Positions 33,701-46,600 of a stretch of 64,000 nt of DNA are shown piece by piece (position 1 is the stretch's first letter; each line of letters begins with the position of its first letter). Both the position numbers and the translations under genes were made by a program. Where the stretch lies: NCBI RefSeq assembly GCF_949987535.1, contig NC_080079.1, positions 496,001-560,000 on the forward strand, read 5' to 3'. The stretch comes from Balaenoptera acutorostrata. Taxonomy: Eukaryota; Chordata; Mammalia; Artiodactyla; Balaenopteridae. Under the pieces are notes generated by a model. The model was not told where the DNA came from and searched no databases. It saw only the letters and a program-made list of their open reading frames with translations.

Positions 33701-36700
33701 AGTGGTCAGGGCTTCCAGACCGACACGTGAGGGACCCAGCTGAGTCCGGGGATCCTGACCCCCTGGGCTGTCCGTATGGGGCCGGGGCTGGGCAGTGGGC
33801 TGACAGCACTTCCCGGCGGGCGCCACCTGTGCCTTCACCTGCCTTCCCAAAGCGAGCCCCCGGGTCTTCCTGAGCCCCTCGCCCTGGGGGTCCCCAGCCT
33901 GTAGGCAGGGGTGGGCTTTGCACCAAGGCCTTGTTGATGCCCCACGTCCACAGCCCTCGCCACCCCCCCCCCCACTCCTTCTGGTTTTCAGCAGACTTGG
34001 GGGCCGGGGGTGGGACTGGGGCAGCCCCACCTGCGAGGCTCTGGGTCATGGGGCTGGGGGCTCTCCCAGTCCCCCGCGCAGCAAGGTCCTCAAGGGCGAG
34101 AGGGCACGACCCTGAGCTGAGGGGGCCTGTGTGGGCCCCAGCCTGCCTGGAACTCGGCCTCCTGTGCTGCTGGCCCTGCCCTTCCAGGCCCGGGGTGATG
34201 GGGGCAGGTAGGAAGGTGTAGGCTCCCCACACGTGCCCAGCACCTGGAGACCAGACAGAGGCGCCTTCTCCGACCCGGCCCCGAGCCCGACGTCGGGGCG
34301 ACCAGACAGAAGGGGGAGGAGCCAGTGTTGCCCCGCTCGGCCCTGAGGCAGGTGGGCGGGACTCGCCAGCTCCTTTTGCAAATCACAAGCAGCGGGAAAT
34401 GGCCAACCTGGTGCTGGGGCTTCAGACACAGCCAAGCTGCCGTCCGGCCGTCAGGAGCATCTGGGAAGTGACCTCCGACCCGGCACCAGGCGCTCCTCCG
34501 GGAGCACTGGAGGGCTGCAGGCGGTGGACACCTCTGGCCCCACGGTCCAGTCCCGCAGTGGCCCCAGCTCTGCGCCATCCTTCAGAGGGGCCATGGTCTC
34601 CCAGGGCATGTCCACCCGTCCTCCCAGGGCTCCAGCCTCTGGCGGGTGCTGGGCCCCGGGGAGCCCACCCCCCACCCCACCCCCAGGCGGCCACCCTTAC
34701 AAATCTTTGTTCTCTGGAGACTCAGACCAAATTTAGATGGGATGCTGGTCCCTCTCCTCCTAATCCTTAAGTCACAGCCGCCAGCTGGTGGGATTTTAGG
34801 CCACTAGTCTAGGGGGTGCTATCCCATCTCACATGCGGAGCCGCGGGCCCGGACCTGGGCATCGTGATGAGGTCAGTGAGCCGAGGACCCTCAGACACAG
34901 TGGCCGCGGGCCTGGAGGAGCCACTGTGCCCCGTGGCCGGAGGCCGTGGTGCCTGCAGTCTCGTCCTGTCCGCCCACCGGTCCATCCGCGTGAGGGCTGC
35001 GCCCTCCGAGCCCCATCCCTCGGGGACCCCACAGCTCTCCTCCAGCTGCTCCCGCTGGCGGCTCCGTGGTCGAGGACGCTGGGGAGAAGTGGGAACATTT
35101 CCCTTCTGTTGTGGGGTCCTGTGTGGGGGGAGCCCCTGGGGGCAGGGTTTTCGGAAGGACAGCTGGGGGCACAGCTGGGGGGAGACTTCTGAGCGGTGAC
35201 CTGCTGCTCCCCAAGAACGGCCCAATTCTGCCCAGAGGGCTCTGGTCAGACCCTTCTGGATCGACCTCCAGAGGGGAAAACCACCTCTGTGCTTCTGCCC
35301 GTAAGAGGGTCGGACCTCAGCTGAACTGACTCTTTGTTGCGGCCAGACCCCCCTCTGCTGCCCGAGACGGCCCGGCCCCCTCCCTGCCTGCAGCACAGAT
35401 CAGAGTCCTGACTGCATCACTGCAGATCCCATTAGTCTGTGTATCGAACAGTAACACACAGAAGAATTTTAGAAAATTAATTTCAAGTTTTCTTCCTTGA
35501 TTTGGACTCAATTTGCTAAAACCGTTTTCATTAGAAGAGGCTCTCTTGTCATCAAAAAAGCAAAACCAAGAAAAAAAGGCTAAATTTGTCTGTGTGACGC
35601 GCATACATCTGTGAGGCGGGCAGTGCGCCCAGCTGGTGGGATGGGGGGCACCTGGCACCGCGTGTGCGGCCAGGGCGGGGGTCGGGGAGCTGCAGCCCCT
35701 ACGCTGAAGCAGGGTCTGCATGTCGTGTCTTTGCAGCCATGCAGGTTTCATTACTGCACATTTCACTGCAGTTTCAGAGCAGATCAATGAACTGCTCACA
35801 ACGGTCCTGCAGCCATCTCCCCGCCTGGCGGGAGCGCCCCTTAGAATCGGGTGAGAGAGCATTTCCTTCCGCCAGGTCCAGGACCACTGGCCAGAGGGCC
35901 ACGATCGGGGTCAGGTGTGCTGGCCAAGGGGCACGGTGCTGTCCACGCAGCATTGTGCTTGCGTGCCCACCCACCCAGGACCATGTATAGGACACAGTGG
36001 ATGGCGCGGTGGGCACCACGGCAGGTGACAGGGCGGGCGACTGGTCGGTGCACCTCATCACCTGCCCACCAGGCACCCTCTGACCTTTGTGCACCTGCCT
36101 GGACACTGGGCTGCCAGGGGTGTGGTGGGGGAGAGCAGCGGGTCTGGGATGCAGCTGTGGCCCCGAGGGACCAAGTCCTCCAGTGACGTCATCTTGAAAC
36201 TTGCAAGGTCCCCGGTTTGGGAAAACGTGTTGACATTTTTTCACTCAACAGAGGAGAGCAAATCACTTCTGCTCAGGGGATGGCGAGCCCGACTCGGGGC
36301 CATAAAAGGGGTGACGTTTTCTGGGGACCTGCTGTTGGGATCGCTCGGCACGGTGGAAACGCCGCCTAAACGGTTCAGAGTAGGAGGAGGTCAGAGCGAG
36401 GGGTTCACTCCCTGAGCTGCCTGCAACCATGGCCGATGCTCTGAGACGGGGGCTTCAGGGGGATGCAGAGGGACCCTGTGCGCCGTGTCGACCACCCAGG
36501 TGGGAGGACGCGGAAGACAGACGCCCCCAGGGAACCACGGCACCACAAACAAGATGCCACACGGGGCCACAATGCGTTCGTCTCGCATGAACCTTTTCAG
36601 GAAAATACTCTCCACGGAAAACTATGGCTAACAGCCACTTTGTCCTGGGGCTTTTTCTTTTTAAAAGTTTTCACACTGAACACGTCCCCTGGGAGTGGCC

Positions 36701-37383
36701 CAAGACCCTAGGATGGTCCGGACCGCCCCACGTGGGCAGCGGGCTCCATCCTGGAACGTGGAGCACGGATTCTGCTAAGAGGGCAGTGGGTCTCGAGCAT
36801 CAGCCACCGGGGGGGTGAGACCACAGGACATGGGTCCTGTTTCGTCCAAGTTTGCAGTCAGATAGAAGAGTGTCTGCTCCAGATGCCCGGAGCTGCCCAC
36901 TGGACGTGGGTGGTGGACACACAGGTCGATGACAGTGGCTGCCCGCCCCCCTCGAGAGCGGGATCATTCAGTCGGTTTGGCATCCAGCCCACCCACCGGC
37001 ACTGGGCTGGAGGTGGGGGTCCAGGGGAAGGTCACCTGACCGCCAGGGAGCAGAGACACATTGGACCTGTGTCCTGGATGGCAGTGGGCTGGGGTCACGG
37101 CTGGGACCACGATCTGGTTGCCACAGGGGCCGAGGGCTGAGCCCATAGGATGCTTGTGCAGGAAACCTCTGAGCCCACCCAGCTCCTGTCGGGATCAAGG
37201 TGACCCTGTCCAGGTCACACCCTCACGCTGATGGACAAAGTCTCCACCCCATAGCGACAAACTGAGTCACTGAGGCTGTGGGCCAGCTGAGTGGGGACCG
37301 TCATGTGCAGCAGTGGATGGAGATGCAGCAACGTGAGGTTGGGGGGTGGTTCTGTTGCCCTGAGACCCAGTAAGAGAGGAGAG
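30760..37383. other. Intergenic, no gene recognised
   Basis: GC-rich, with AT-rich patches at about 33190-33310 and 35400-35590 and a C-rich run near 32378-32420. No exon, RNA gene or well-defined transposon is recognised. Open frames of 150-240 codons lack known motifs. Confidence 0.55.
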
Positions 37384-37510
37384 CCTGGGGGGGGGGAGGG
37401 GACCTGGGGGGAGGGAGCTTGGGGAAGGGGACCTGGGGAAGGGGACCTGGGGAAGGGGACCCAAGGGAGGGAGCCTGGGGGAGCTGGTACTGGGGGGAGG
37501 GAGCCTGGGG
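37384..37510. repeat. G-rich minisatellite, about 14-bp unit
   Basis: Units close to ggggaaggggacct recur, with exact copies in the 37410-37460 stretch and looser gggagggagcctgggg copies around them. Many runs of four or more G lie close together on the plus strand, so G-quadruplex formation is plausible. Confidence 0.88.
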
Positions 37511-40500
37511 ACGCTCTAAACTCTCCCAGAACGTCCTGTCTCAGGCACTCCCCATGCACCTCTGTAGCCTCCCGCCTGCAGACCCTCTGGTTCTCTGCAC
37601 ACTCCCCCAGCCCCTGCCCACCCTTCCCCTTAGCCACACGGGCTCCATCTTCTCTCTTTCCCTCCAGCCAGAGACCCTGAGGGCAGGGCATGGGCCCCGA
37701 CTGCACCCAGGAGACGCCCAGCGTCTGTGCAATTGTGAAGGAAGGAAGGAAGGCAACTGCTTCTCCTGTCGGGGTTCACCCGCAGTGCCCGACAGCCCCA
37801 GGGCCTCTCCGAGGGGCACATGACCCCCACCCAGACCCCACACCACCTGGCAGCCCTGCAAACGCTGACCACTGCCCTTGAGCCTGAGCCTTCCCCGAAC
37901 ACGCCCACGGGGTGGGGCGTCCAGGCCTCTCACCACCGACCTGTGGGCTTCACGGCTCCCTCAGCAGAGCCTGGATGGGAAATTTCACTTTGGGCCCAAG
38001 GGCTCCTCGTGAACCACGACAGTGGGAGGACGCTGCAGGCCTCTCCCCGGGAGTCTCACTCAGGGCGTGAGAACAGCAGAGGAAAATGAGCCCCTTTTCA
38101 GCGTCAAGTGTGAGGCCCGTCAGCCGCCCCTGGACGTGCAGGGTCAGGCATTTCGAGGCCTCTTCAGGTGTGACCAGCTTCAGCCGATAAGCTTAGAATT
38201 AATGGCGTGCTCAGTTAAAGGGAAAATTATGCTTTCGGGCGAGTGTCAGTGCTTAGCTTTGCTAACACGTCCTGTTCGGCTGCCTTCATTGCCATGCTTC
38301 TCAGGCTCCTCCCGATTCCTGCATCTTCTCTCCGAGCACCTCATTCCCACGCCCAAGCCAGGAATGGTCCCTCATCTGAGACCGCAGCCCAGCCCCAGAA
38401 CAACTGCCCTGGACACGTCTGCACCGATGGCCATCGCAGGGCCAACAGTAGGTGGGCGCTGAATCCCCATAGAGGTGAGCAGCCCACCCGCACCTGGAGG
38501 ACCCCTGCACTCACCCAGGCAGGAAGGCCCTGCAGCCCAGCCCACATGTGAAATGCACATTTGGTCCTGAGTGGAGCTGACTTGTCCCAGGCGTGGCTGA
38601 CTGGCCAGGTGCGCTGGACATGGACGGCTCCACAGCCAGGACTGAGGGGTTACGTTCTGGGTGGCCCGTGAGGGCAGAGGGGACAGTGTCACCACCACGT
38701 GAGGCCCACTAGAAGCCGCAGGCTCACAGACCCCTGAGAACAGCTGCCTTCCAGGTCCAGGGACCAGGCTTGAGGCCTCAGAGTTTCCTGCAAGAGAAGA
38801 GGCGGCTTCTGCCCATCCTTGTGGACCCCTGTCCACCCGGACTCCTGCTGTCATGACCTCTGTCTTCACAGACCCCCGTGTCCCTGACCCCAGGCACCCC
38901 GGGCCCCGCCAAGTGCCCCCCCGTGGAAATCCACCCAGAGGACACATCCCAGGACTACGGTCAAGCGGGGCGGGGCAGTGGGAGCTGAAGACTGCCACTC
39001 CGGGCGGAGGCGCTTGAAATGGGACGCTCCAACCAGGCCTGCGGGGCCCGTGCCGGCGGGTGAGGGTCTCGAAACACCGCTCGGGGCCCCTCGCACCCTC
39101 CCTGGCACTCGCTCTGCCCGTGGTCAGCGCTGTCCAGGGCCGCCTCACTGCACTGGCTGGCCAGGTGCCCGACTCCTTCCCATCCCCAGGGGCCAGCCTC
39201 AGTCCCGTGCCCTCGGGGACAGCTGTCCAGCGTCAGCCGCTTGAGGCTGGATGCAATCCCCCAGGCTGCCTCTGGCCAGGGAGGGCTGATTGCCAAGGCC
39301 AGCTGCAGTCTGGCTGGAGTCTTCACAAGCTGGCCTCAGTCTCTGGGTCCCGAGTCCTTCTCGGGAGATGCCCGGGTGGCAGTTGGAGTCTGGAGGCCAA
39401 GCCAGCCAGGGGGGCAGGAAGAGCAGCCGGCTCCCCAAACCTGGTTCTCTCTGCTCAGGTGCAAGGCTGGTAGTGGCCCGCTGTAGTCATCATGGCGGCT
39501 TTCTTCTGAGAGGCGCAGGTGTGCTGGGGCTGGAGGGACGGCTGAGGAGGGCCAGAGGTTTCTTCTGCTGGAAGCGCTCACTGGACTCGGCCTGAGGCCT
39601 GGGCAGGGGACGTCCGGTTGCTCACCAGGGATGCCAGGGTGACTTGGACCTCCCCAGCCTCTCCCCACAGCAGGGGACAGCCAAAGGAATCGTGGACTTC
39701 TGGAAGTCTCTGCCATGGGGCCCTGCCTTCCACGTCTGTCCACTCTGTCCCTAAAGTCTCGGTCCAGCGGCCGCCCTGGCGGGGGTGCCGCATGGGGTGT
39801 GGGTTTGCCTCCCGAGAGCCCTGGGGTGGGAGAGGACACAGCCCCACACCCTGACCCCGCTTCAGCTCCAGCCCTGAGGAGCGGCTGATTAATCACAATA
39901 TGCAAATGGCCCATTTAAAAAATCAGTCACCAGGACATTTGATTCATTATTCAAGACCTGAGTTGTGTGCGCAGAATTCCTAATGACCCACGAAATCAAG
40001 GATCAGGACGGTTGTTTCGGAGAAAAACCCCTGTTTGGGTGGACGCACTGACCCCCAGGCTCCGGCCCCTCCGCCCCACACCCCGATCTCACTTCCCTTG
40101 GTCTCCTCTCAGGGACACAGGCTTTGCTGGGCCCCAGGGCCGAGCGGCCTGACAGGAGCCCAGATGCTGATTCGGGCGGCTGGTCGTCTGGACAAGCGGA
40201 GTTGCCTCTCCACACGGCAGACGGGCGTCAGCAATCACCTGGCCGGCAGGGGCGCCACCCGTGAGCCCGACCCCGCGCCTGGTCCCAGGCGGGGCTGCCT
40301 TCCCGCTGCCCGCACAGCCCAGCCTGGAGCCCAGGGTGCCTCACGGTGACCTGTGTGTGTGACAGTGACACGTCCACTGATGGTACTGCTCTGCCCCTCA
40401 CGGACATTATACAGCCCGGCGGGGCTCGTGGTCTCTGCAAATTTCACCCGAGGGAGGAACATGGCTTTGTGACGCAAACAGTGAGAGCAGGTGAACAGGT

Positions 40501-43386
40501 GAGCGGGTCCCCACGTAGGAGCCGCCTCCAGGCCCAGCCCTGTCCGGGCCCCAGGGCTCAGTCCGGGCCTGTAGGGGAGTGGCAGCTGCCCCAGGGTCAG
40601 AGGGGCGCTGCGGGCGAGGCGGGCAGACGGCACTGGGCTCTCTTCTCTCCCCTTTTCCTCAGACCCTGAAGTAGGGGTCCTGGGGGGGAGCAAGCAACCC
40701 CCTTCCCAAATTCCTCCTCTGCCCAGAGCCCCTCCAGGGCTGCACACCTGGGCTCAGGGGCCGGGTCCCAAGTTCATTTACAGGGTCACAGAAGCGTGGG
40801 GATGCGTCACATCCTGCCCAGGGCCCCCACCCCACCTTTCTCCCGAGCCCCGAGCTTGGAAGGCGTGGCAGAACCCCTCTGTCTCCTCCCGACACCCCCA
40901 GGCCGGCACTCAGCCATCCCCTCCACGCAGCGCTCAACGCCGCTGCAGGCTCCGGCCTCGCGTGGGGCCTCCAACAGGACGCGCTTGTCCACAGCAACAC
41001 GGTGCTGGTGGTGTCCGCCCAGCCGCTCCGAGCTGCGGGACACACAGCCAACAGGGAATCGTGTTGTGAGGCACCACACGTGTGCACTGCGGTGGTCCCG
41101 CCTCGGGGCATCACCGGGACAGGCTGGGGGAAGATGTGAGGGCGTGACTGGAGGGACGGGGGCATTGGAGGCTCGCGGGATGCCCTCGGTCTGCCCAGCC
41201 CGCCGGGGTTGTACGCAAACATTGCTGAGGGTCCAGGCGTGGCTGCCCAGGAGGATGGCTTGAGGGCCGGTCCACCAGACCCCTGCCCCAGGGCCCGCCT
41301 TCCCGATCACGCCGGGGCCGTGGTGGAGGTTCATTGGTCTCAGTCAAGGCTGTCCAGCTCCAGCCTCTGTCCGCGAGGCCCCCCAGTGGGGATGCGCGTG
41401 AAGCCCCCGCAGGAGTCCAGGCTCCCGGTGCCAGACAGGAGGGGCGGTTAGTTCACACGTGGGTAGGAGCGTGGCTTCAAAGGCTCGGGTCGGAGCTGGA
41501 GCCGCTGGGGACCCGGGTGGGTGGGGACCGGCACCAGCCCCCAGGGCTCCCAGGAAGAGGGGAGAAGTTTTCAGAGTGTGGGCACCTCGCACTTGCGGGG
41601 CTGGCCCGAGGCCTCTCCTCACCTCGATTTAAGGAACTGTTTTCACTTAATGCAACTGTGCTTGAAAACCAAGCAGAGCAGGCTGACTGCATGCGGACGC
41701 AGCTGGAACCCAGCCGGGAAGAGGCCTTTTCTCTTAATTTCCCAGGGTTGCCCCAGCCAATCACCCGTCTGGGGCTTAAGACAACAGAAATCACTCTCTC
41801 ACCGCAACAAAGGCCGGAGGCCCGAAGTCACGTGCTCTGCCATTAGAGGTGGTGCAGGCCCAGGCCTCTGGGTCACCACGTCAGGGCTGACCGTCCAGGG
41901 TTTTCTGAGAAGAGCAGTCAGGGGCGACTCACGGCCGCCGAGGTGTGAGAGGACGTGCCTCTCTTACGTGGGTTCCGTTCCTCTCATGTCTGCCTCCAGA
42001 TAATATTCTTTTCAGGTTAATACCACATTATAATTAACGTGAATGCTGAAAATTCTATTAGAACTTACGTTCATACCAGTCAAAGGGCTTTATCACGCTC
42101 TTCCTGGGGTCCAGCCCCGGGAGGCCTGGAGGAGGCCTGAGACACCGCCCACCGGGCCGGCAGAGTCCGCTGAGCTTAAAGCCTGAGACCCAGACACGCA
42201 GTGACCTGCTTTTCACACCCTCTGGGCCTTGGCAGGACCCCTGGTTGGGCAGATACGCGTAGCGGGGACCGACTCCCTCCCCCTCATCCAGCATGATCAT
42301 CCTTGAATAACCGGGAAGGATCTCCTCCAGACAAGGCCGGTCCTGGGGAGCCGGGGCTCTGCCGCCCCGTCAGCTGTCACCTCCCCAGAGCTCCAGAGCG
42401 CCTGGCAAGCCAGGGGCTCAAACCCTGTGGACGAATAAATGAAAAGGCCTCTGGGACACACGTGGGAGAAGCTTAGTTAGAGGGCAGTGCTCCTGACACC
42501 TCGTAATTACCGGCCAGAGTCAAGGGGCAACCACTTTCCTTTACCCTCAGGAGAGGAAAGACTTCCGACAAGATATTTAGAGCCACCTTCTAATTTCCCC
42601 CCAAACGGCTTTTGTAGACCCAGTCATTCCATGGAAGACACTTAATCTAAATGTTAATGTGACAACTTGGGGTTAAATTTACATGGAAACAATCGATCCC
42701 CGATTCCCGCGGGGGGAGGACTCAGTGGGACTCCAGGCACCGCAGCCTCGCCAAGTATCACCGCGTCCTGAAAAGCGTCCTCGCATCTACTGTCAGGCTT
42801 CCTCGGGCGCTCTCGGCATCCTTTGGACCACGCTGAGCCTGTGTGGAGACTTGGGGCGGACCCCACACTCCTAGGTCGTTGGGACAACGGGGAGCTGGTG
42901 AAGGGCCCCCAGCTCAGGAAACGCGCGAATCTGCCTGAAATACCAGAGTGGGTCTCCCACTCCCCCCTGAATGGCTGGGTTCAGTGTTTCTGGCATAAGA
43001 TACTCAGTCATATCTTTACTGTTTATTTGGAGCTTATTTTGGATCTGAGCATTTGAGATATTTCTGGGGCAAAGAAAATGCTCCCTCTTAGTTCAAGTTA
43101 CTCTAATTTTTTTCTGCTTACTTTCCCAATTTTGGAATGGGGTGTGCAGATGAAATTCTACAATGTGGCAGCATCGTTTTATACTAAATATAAATTTAAA
43201 GTGTTATACATTGGCAGAAACGGAAAGTTTATCATAAAAGACATTCCTAAAATACTTTGAAACTGCATTTACTTGAGACTAAATCGATTAAAAATTCATC
43301 AGCTTTATTTGCAACTCTTAAATTTTAAAGCTCCCCTAGACGGGGCACAAGAGTTTCCCTTCCTCATTGCCGTACTTTTTAAACAT
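37511..43386. other. Intergenic, no gene recognised
   Basis: GC-rich in most parts. An AT-rich island at about 39880-39965 has a perfect octamer (atgcaaat, 39900-39907). A lower-GC stretch runs from about 42000 to 43380 with TAAT-rich patches. No exon is recognised. Confidence 0.55.
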
Positions 43387-43399
43387 TAATGTGTTTCTT

Positions 43400-43591
43400 T
43401 TTTTTTCACGATTTTTTGGATGTGGCCCCTTTTAAAGTCTTTATTGAATTTGTTACAATATCGCTTCTGTTTTATGTTTTGGCTTTTTGGCCACAAGGCG
43501 TGTGGGATCTTAGCTCCCTGACCAGGGATCGAACCCGCACCCCCCGCATTGGAAGGCAAAGTCCTAACCACTGGACCCCAAGGGAAGTCCC
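43400..43591 (-). repeat. Full-length CHR-type tRNA SINE with target-site duplications
   Basis: The element is in minus orientation. The tRNA-like head (gggaagtc side, B box ggttcgatccctgg) is at the right, the longer CHR tail with the caataaagactttaaaa segment is toward the left, and the poly-A tail appears as a T run at 43400. A 13-bp duplication, taatgtgtttctt, borders it at 43387-43399 and 43592-43604. This tail is typical of cetacean CHR subfamilies. Confidence 0.95.
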
Positions 43592-43604
43592 TAATGTGTT
43601 TCTT

Positions 43605-46600
43605 AAAACAATAAGTTCTCTCTACAAAACAAAAATGTGTTTAGTCTGTTCAAAATTGACATCCTAAGTAATTTGTAAAGCCTCCTTCCTGGACGTTGGT
43701 TGGCCGTCCTTCCTCGCAGACTTCTAGGTGTGTTGAATTAACATGTTCCCCACGAATTAGCTGGCTGTCACGGAGCTGCCAGGAATATCTGAAAGCTGTT
43801 TACGGTCTGTGCATCTCTTTTACAAACATCAGAATCTCATCTGAGCTAAAAAAAAACAACCCCTGGGCAGGGGAAAGCAGGCGTTAGGCATCGCCTCCCC
43901 TGTGGAGGAGGAAGGAGGCTGGGCTGTCCAGGGTACAGGGTGGTGAGCGGGCGACCCCCCTCCTGCCTGCCCTGCCCCTGCAACCCGGGGGGACACTCAG
44001 CCCCAGACCCAGGCCCTGCCCCCCGGATGCATGCCTGACCCCAGGGTTTTGCTACACAGAAAACCACCAAGAAAGTAAAAAACCTACCCCCAAATCCAAC
44101 CACTCAGCGCAGATACCCCTTTGCACATATTTATAACTAGAAAGACAGAAATCATTTTTGAAAATCGGGATAATATATGTGGTATTTTAATAAAACATAC
44201 CCAATTAATTCTACTTGAAATTAACCACAGAAAAGTCGGTTGAAGTGAACCTGACGGAACAGAGCATCAGATAAAAGCGGCTCTCCTGTCAGAGATGTTT
44301 CCAAGGTCCCCAGGGACCCCGATCTCACGCCAGGCTGCGCACGGGGGGCCCCTGGAGCCTCGCGGACCCCCGGCCCTCTGGCTGCGGCTGCAGAGCCTCG
44401 CTGACTTGGCCTGAGGGGCACTTGGCGTCCAGACGCTTTAAAAGTTCCATTGCGTGATTTTAATGAGAAGCCAAGGCTGAGACCAACTGCTCTGAAGAAA
44501 AAATATTGTGAGTGTTCAGTGGTTGATCTGGTTGCCCTTTAACAAATCCCCGTGTTCGCACTTGGCACGAGCTCTGATGGCCACGCCTGGCGATGCTTCC
44601 TGGTCCCTCTGGCCCTCACCCTTGGCTTACGTGTTACTATTACTGCTTTACCTGCAAGGCGCCCAGTATCAGCATCGCGTCCTGCTTGTAAATCCCCTGT
44701 TGAAGGGGACACGGGACAGGGATGCCCTGGCAGACTTGTCTTGGGATTTCTCCACCACCGCGCCCTTCAGCCCCGTCCGGGTCATCAGGCAGAGTGTTCG
44801 GCTGTGACCTCTGGGCCCCTCCGCTGTGAGAATCCACCAGCCGTCGTCCCCCCTCTGCTGGGCGCTCAGCCTGGGTCACACCCTCCGCCCTCGGCTCGGC
44901 CCCGAGTGCTCCTGTGGGCAGGGCGGGCGGTATGGCCAGATTTCCTCTCCCTTCACGCCGCTGATTTTTCTGCTAAGATGTTCAAATGACTCTGTCCGTA
45001 TTCTGAAATCTGATGGCCTCGCTGGGCCCCATCTCGGTTGATGGTTCACCTGGAATTTGAGGGCAGTCATCGTCACCTGTGCTCTGGGTGTTTTCTCTCC
45101 GTTTGCTGCTCCTCTTCTTGGGAGCTGCTTCTCCTGGGCCTCCGGCTTCCACTCTGACCGGGAGGTGTGTCCTCCCTGCCCCTGCCGGCCTTCTCCCCAC
45201 CCAGCCCTCCTTTGTGGCCGTTGTCTCCTTACGTGTCTCCAGCCGCTGCCCTGAGTGCTCGCCGGCTTCCACGTGGGGAAGGCCGTTAGCCGAGGGGCTG
45301 GGAGGACCCCACGGCCCCTCGGCCTTCTTGGCGATGACCCGTCTCCGCACTGGCCGCTTCCTTCCTCCCCAGCAAGGCCGTTCAGGATCCCACCGCCGGG
45401 CCCTGCGCCCCCCGGTTGACGGGTTTGCCGTCAAGCGCCCGAGGCTCCTTTGGCCCCTCTGGGTGTGGACCCCTCCTCCTCCAGGGCCTGTCAAGACCCT
45501 CGAGGCCAACTTCCGATCAACGGAGTGGGTCCCTGCCGTTGGGACACGCAGCCTGGTGTGGACACACCAGCGTCCGGCCTGGGCCCAGGCAGCTGAGGTC
45601 CTGACCTTTCAAGTTTCCCCCCGTGTCGGGTGTGGTCGCAGGTCTGAGGCGGGGACAGTGGCCCCACGCGACTGGAGACAATTCTGCTGTTTTGTAGTTT
45701 CCAGTGAGTGACTGGTGCCCCCCAGCTCCGGGGCCTCCCCCAGCCTCCTCTAGCGGTGTGGCTTCTGCGGGAGCTGCGCTGGGCCGTCGGTCCCGTGTGC
45801 GGGGGCCCCGCGGGGGAAGGGAGCGCCCTCTCCCTCCACACGTACGTGGACAGAGCCGAACGTTGGGAACCATTTATTCCCGTGTCAGCGACACCCTCTA
45901 GAAGCTGCTTCGACAAACTAGCAAGATGGATGAAGTCTCAAGCTGCAAATCCTATTAGCCGGAGATGACAGTGAACGGAGATGCAGGTGTGTGTACGTGT
46001 AACAGCACGTTCACGCACACGTGTACTGTCCAGCTGTTTCTTGGCCGTGGCACCACGGCCACATGAGGCTGCTACCCACCCTCCAGGGCCGCATCTCTGG
46101 GCAGACCGGGCTCGGGCCGCCCCGCCGCCCACACCTGGGTCCTGGGGGCTGTCGGAGGAGGTGGGGGGGGCGGTCCTGCGGCCTCCCTCAGGGTCAAGTC
46201 TAAGGCAGAGAAGGCCTGAGCGGGGGTCCACGTTCCAGGCCCCCAGCCCGCGTCCCCTGCGGAAGAGGAGGCTTCCTTGGGCTGTAGGGAGCTGCCGCTT
46301 GCCCCCAGGGAGGACATGTCCCTTCCCTCCCCTGGTCCCCGAGCCCAGGCTGGGCTCAGGGCCCACGGTGACCGGCCGCTCTCCTCCCGCCAGAGTGGCT
46401 ATGAGGTCACAAGGAGGCAGCAGGCCCGAGACACAGAGGCTGCACCCGGGGCCTGGCCTTGCAGCTGGAAGCTTGAGGAGAGGAGCCCCTCCCCACAGCT
46501 GCAGGGCCGCTCTGCTCTGTCCCCCGTAGCTGCAGCCTCGGGCAAGGAGCGCCTTCCGCAGGGGTTCTGGGATCTGGGGAACCCCCCGCCCCCCCGAGCA

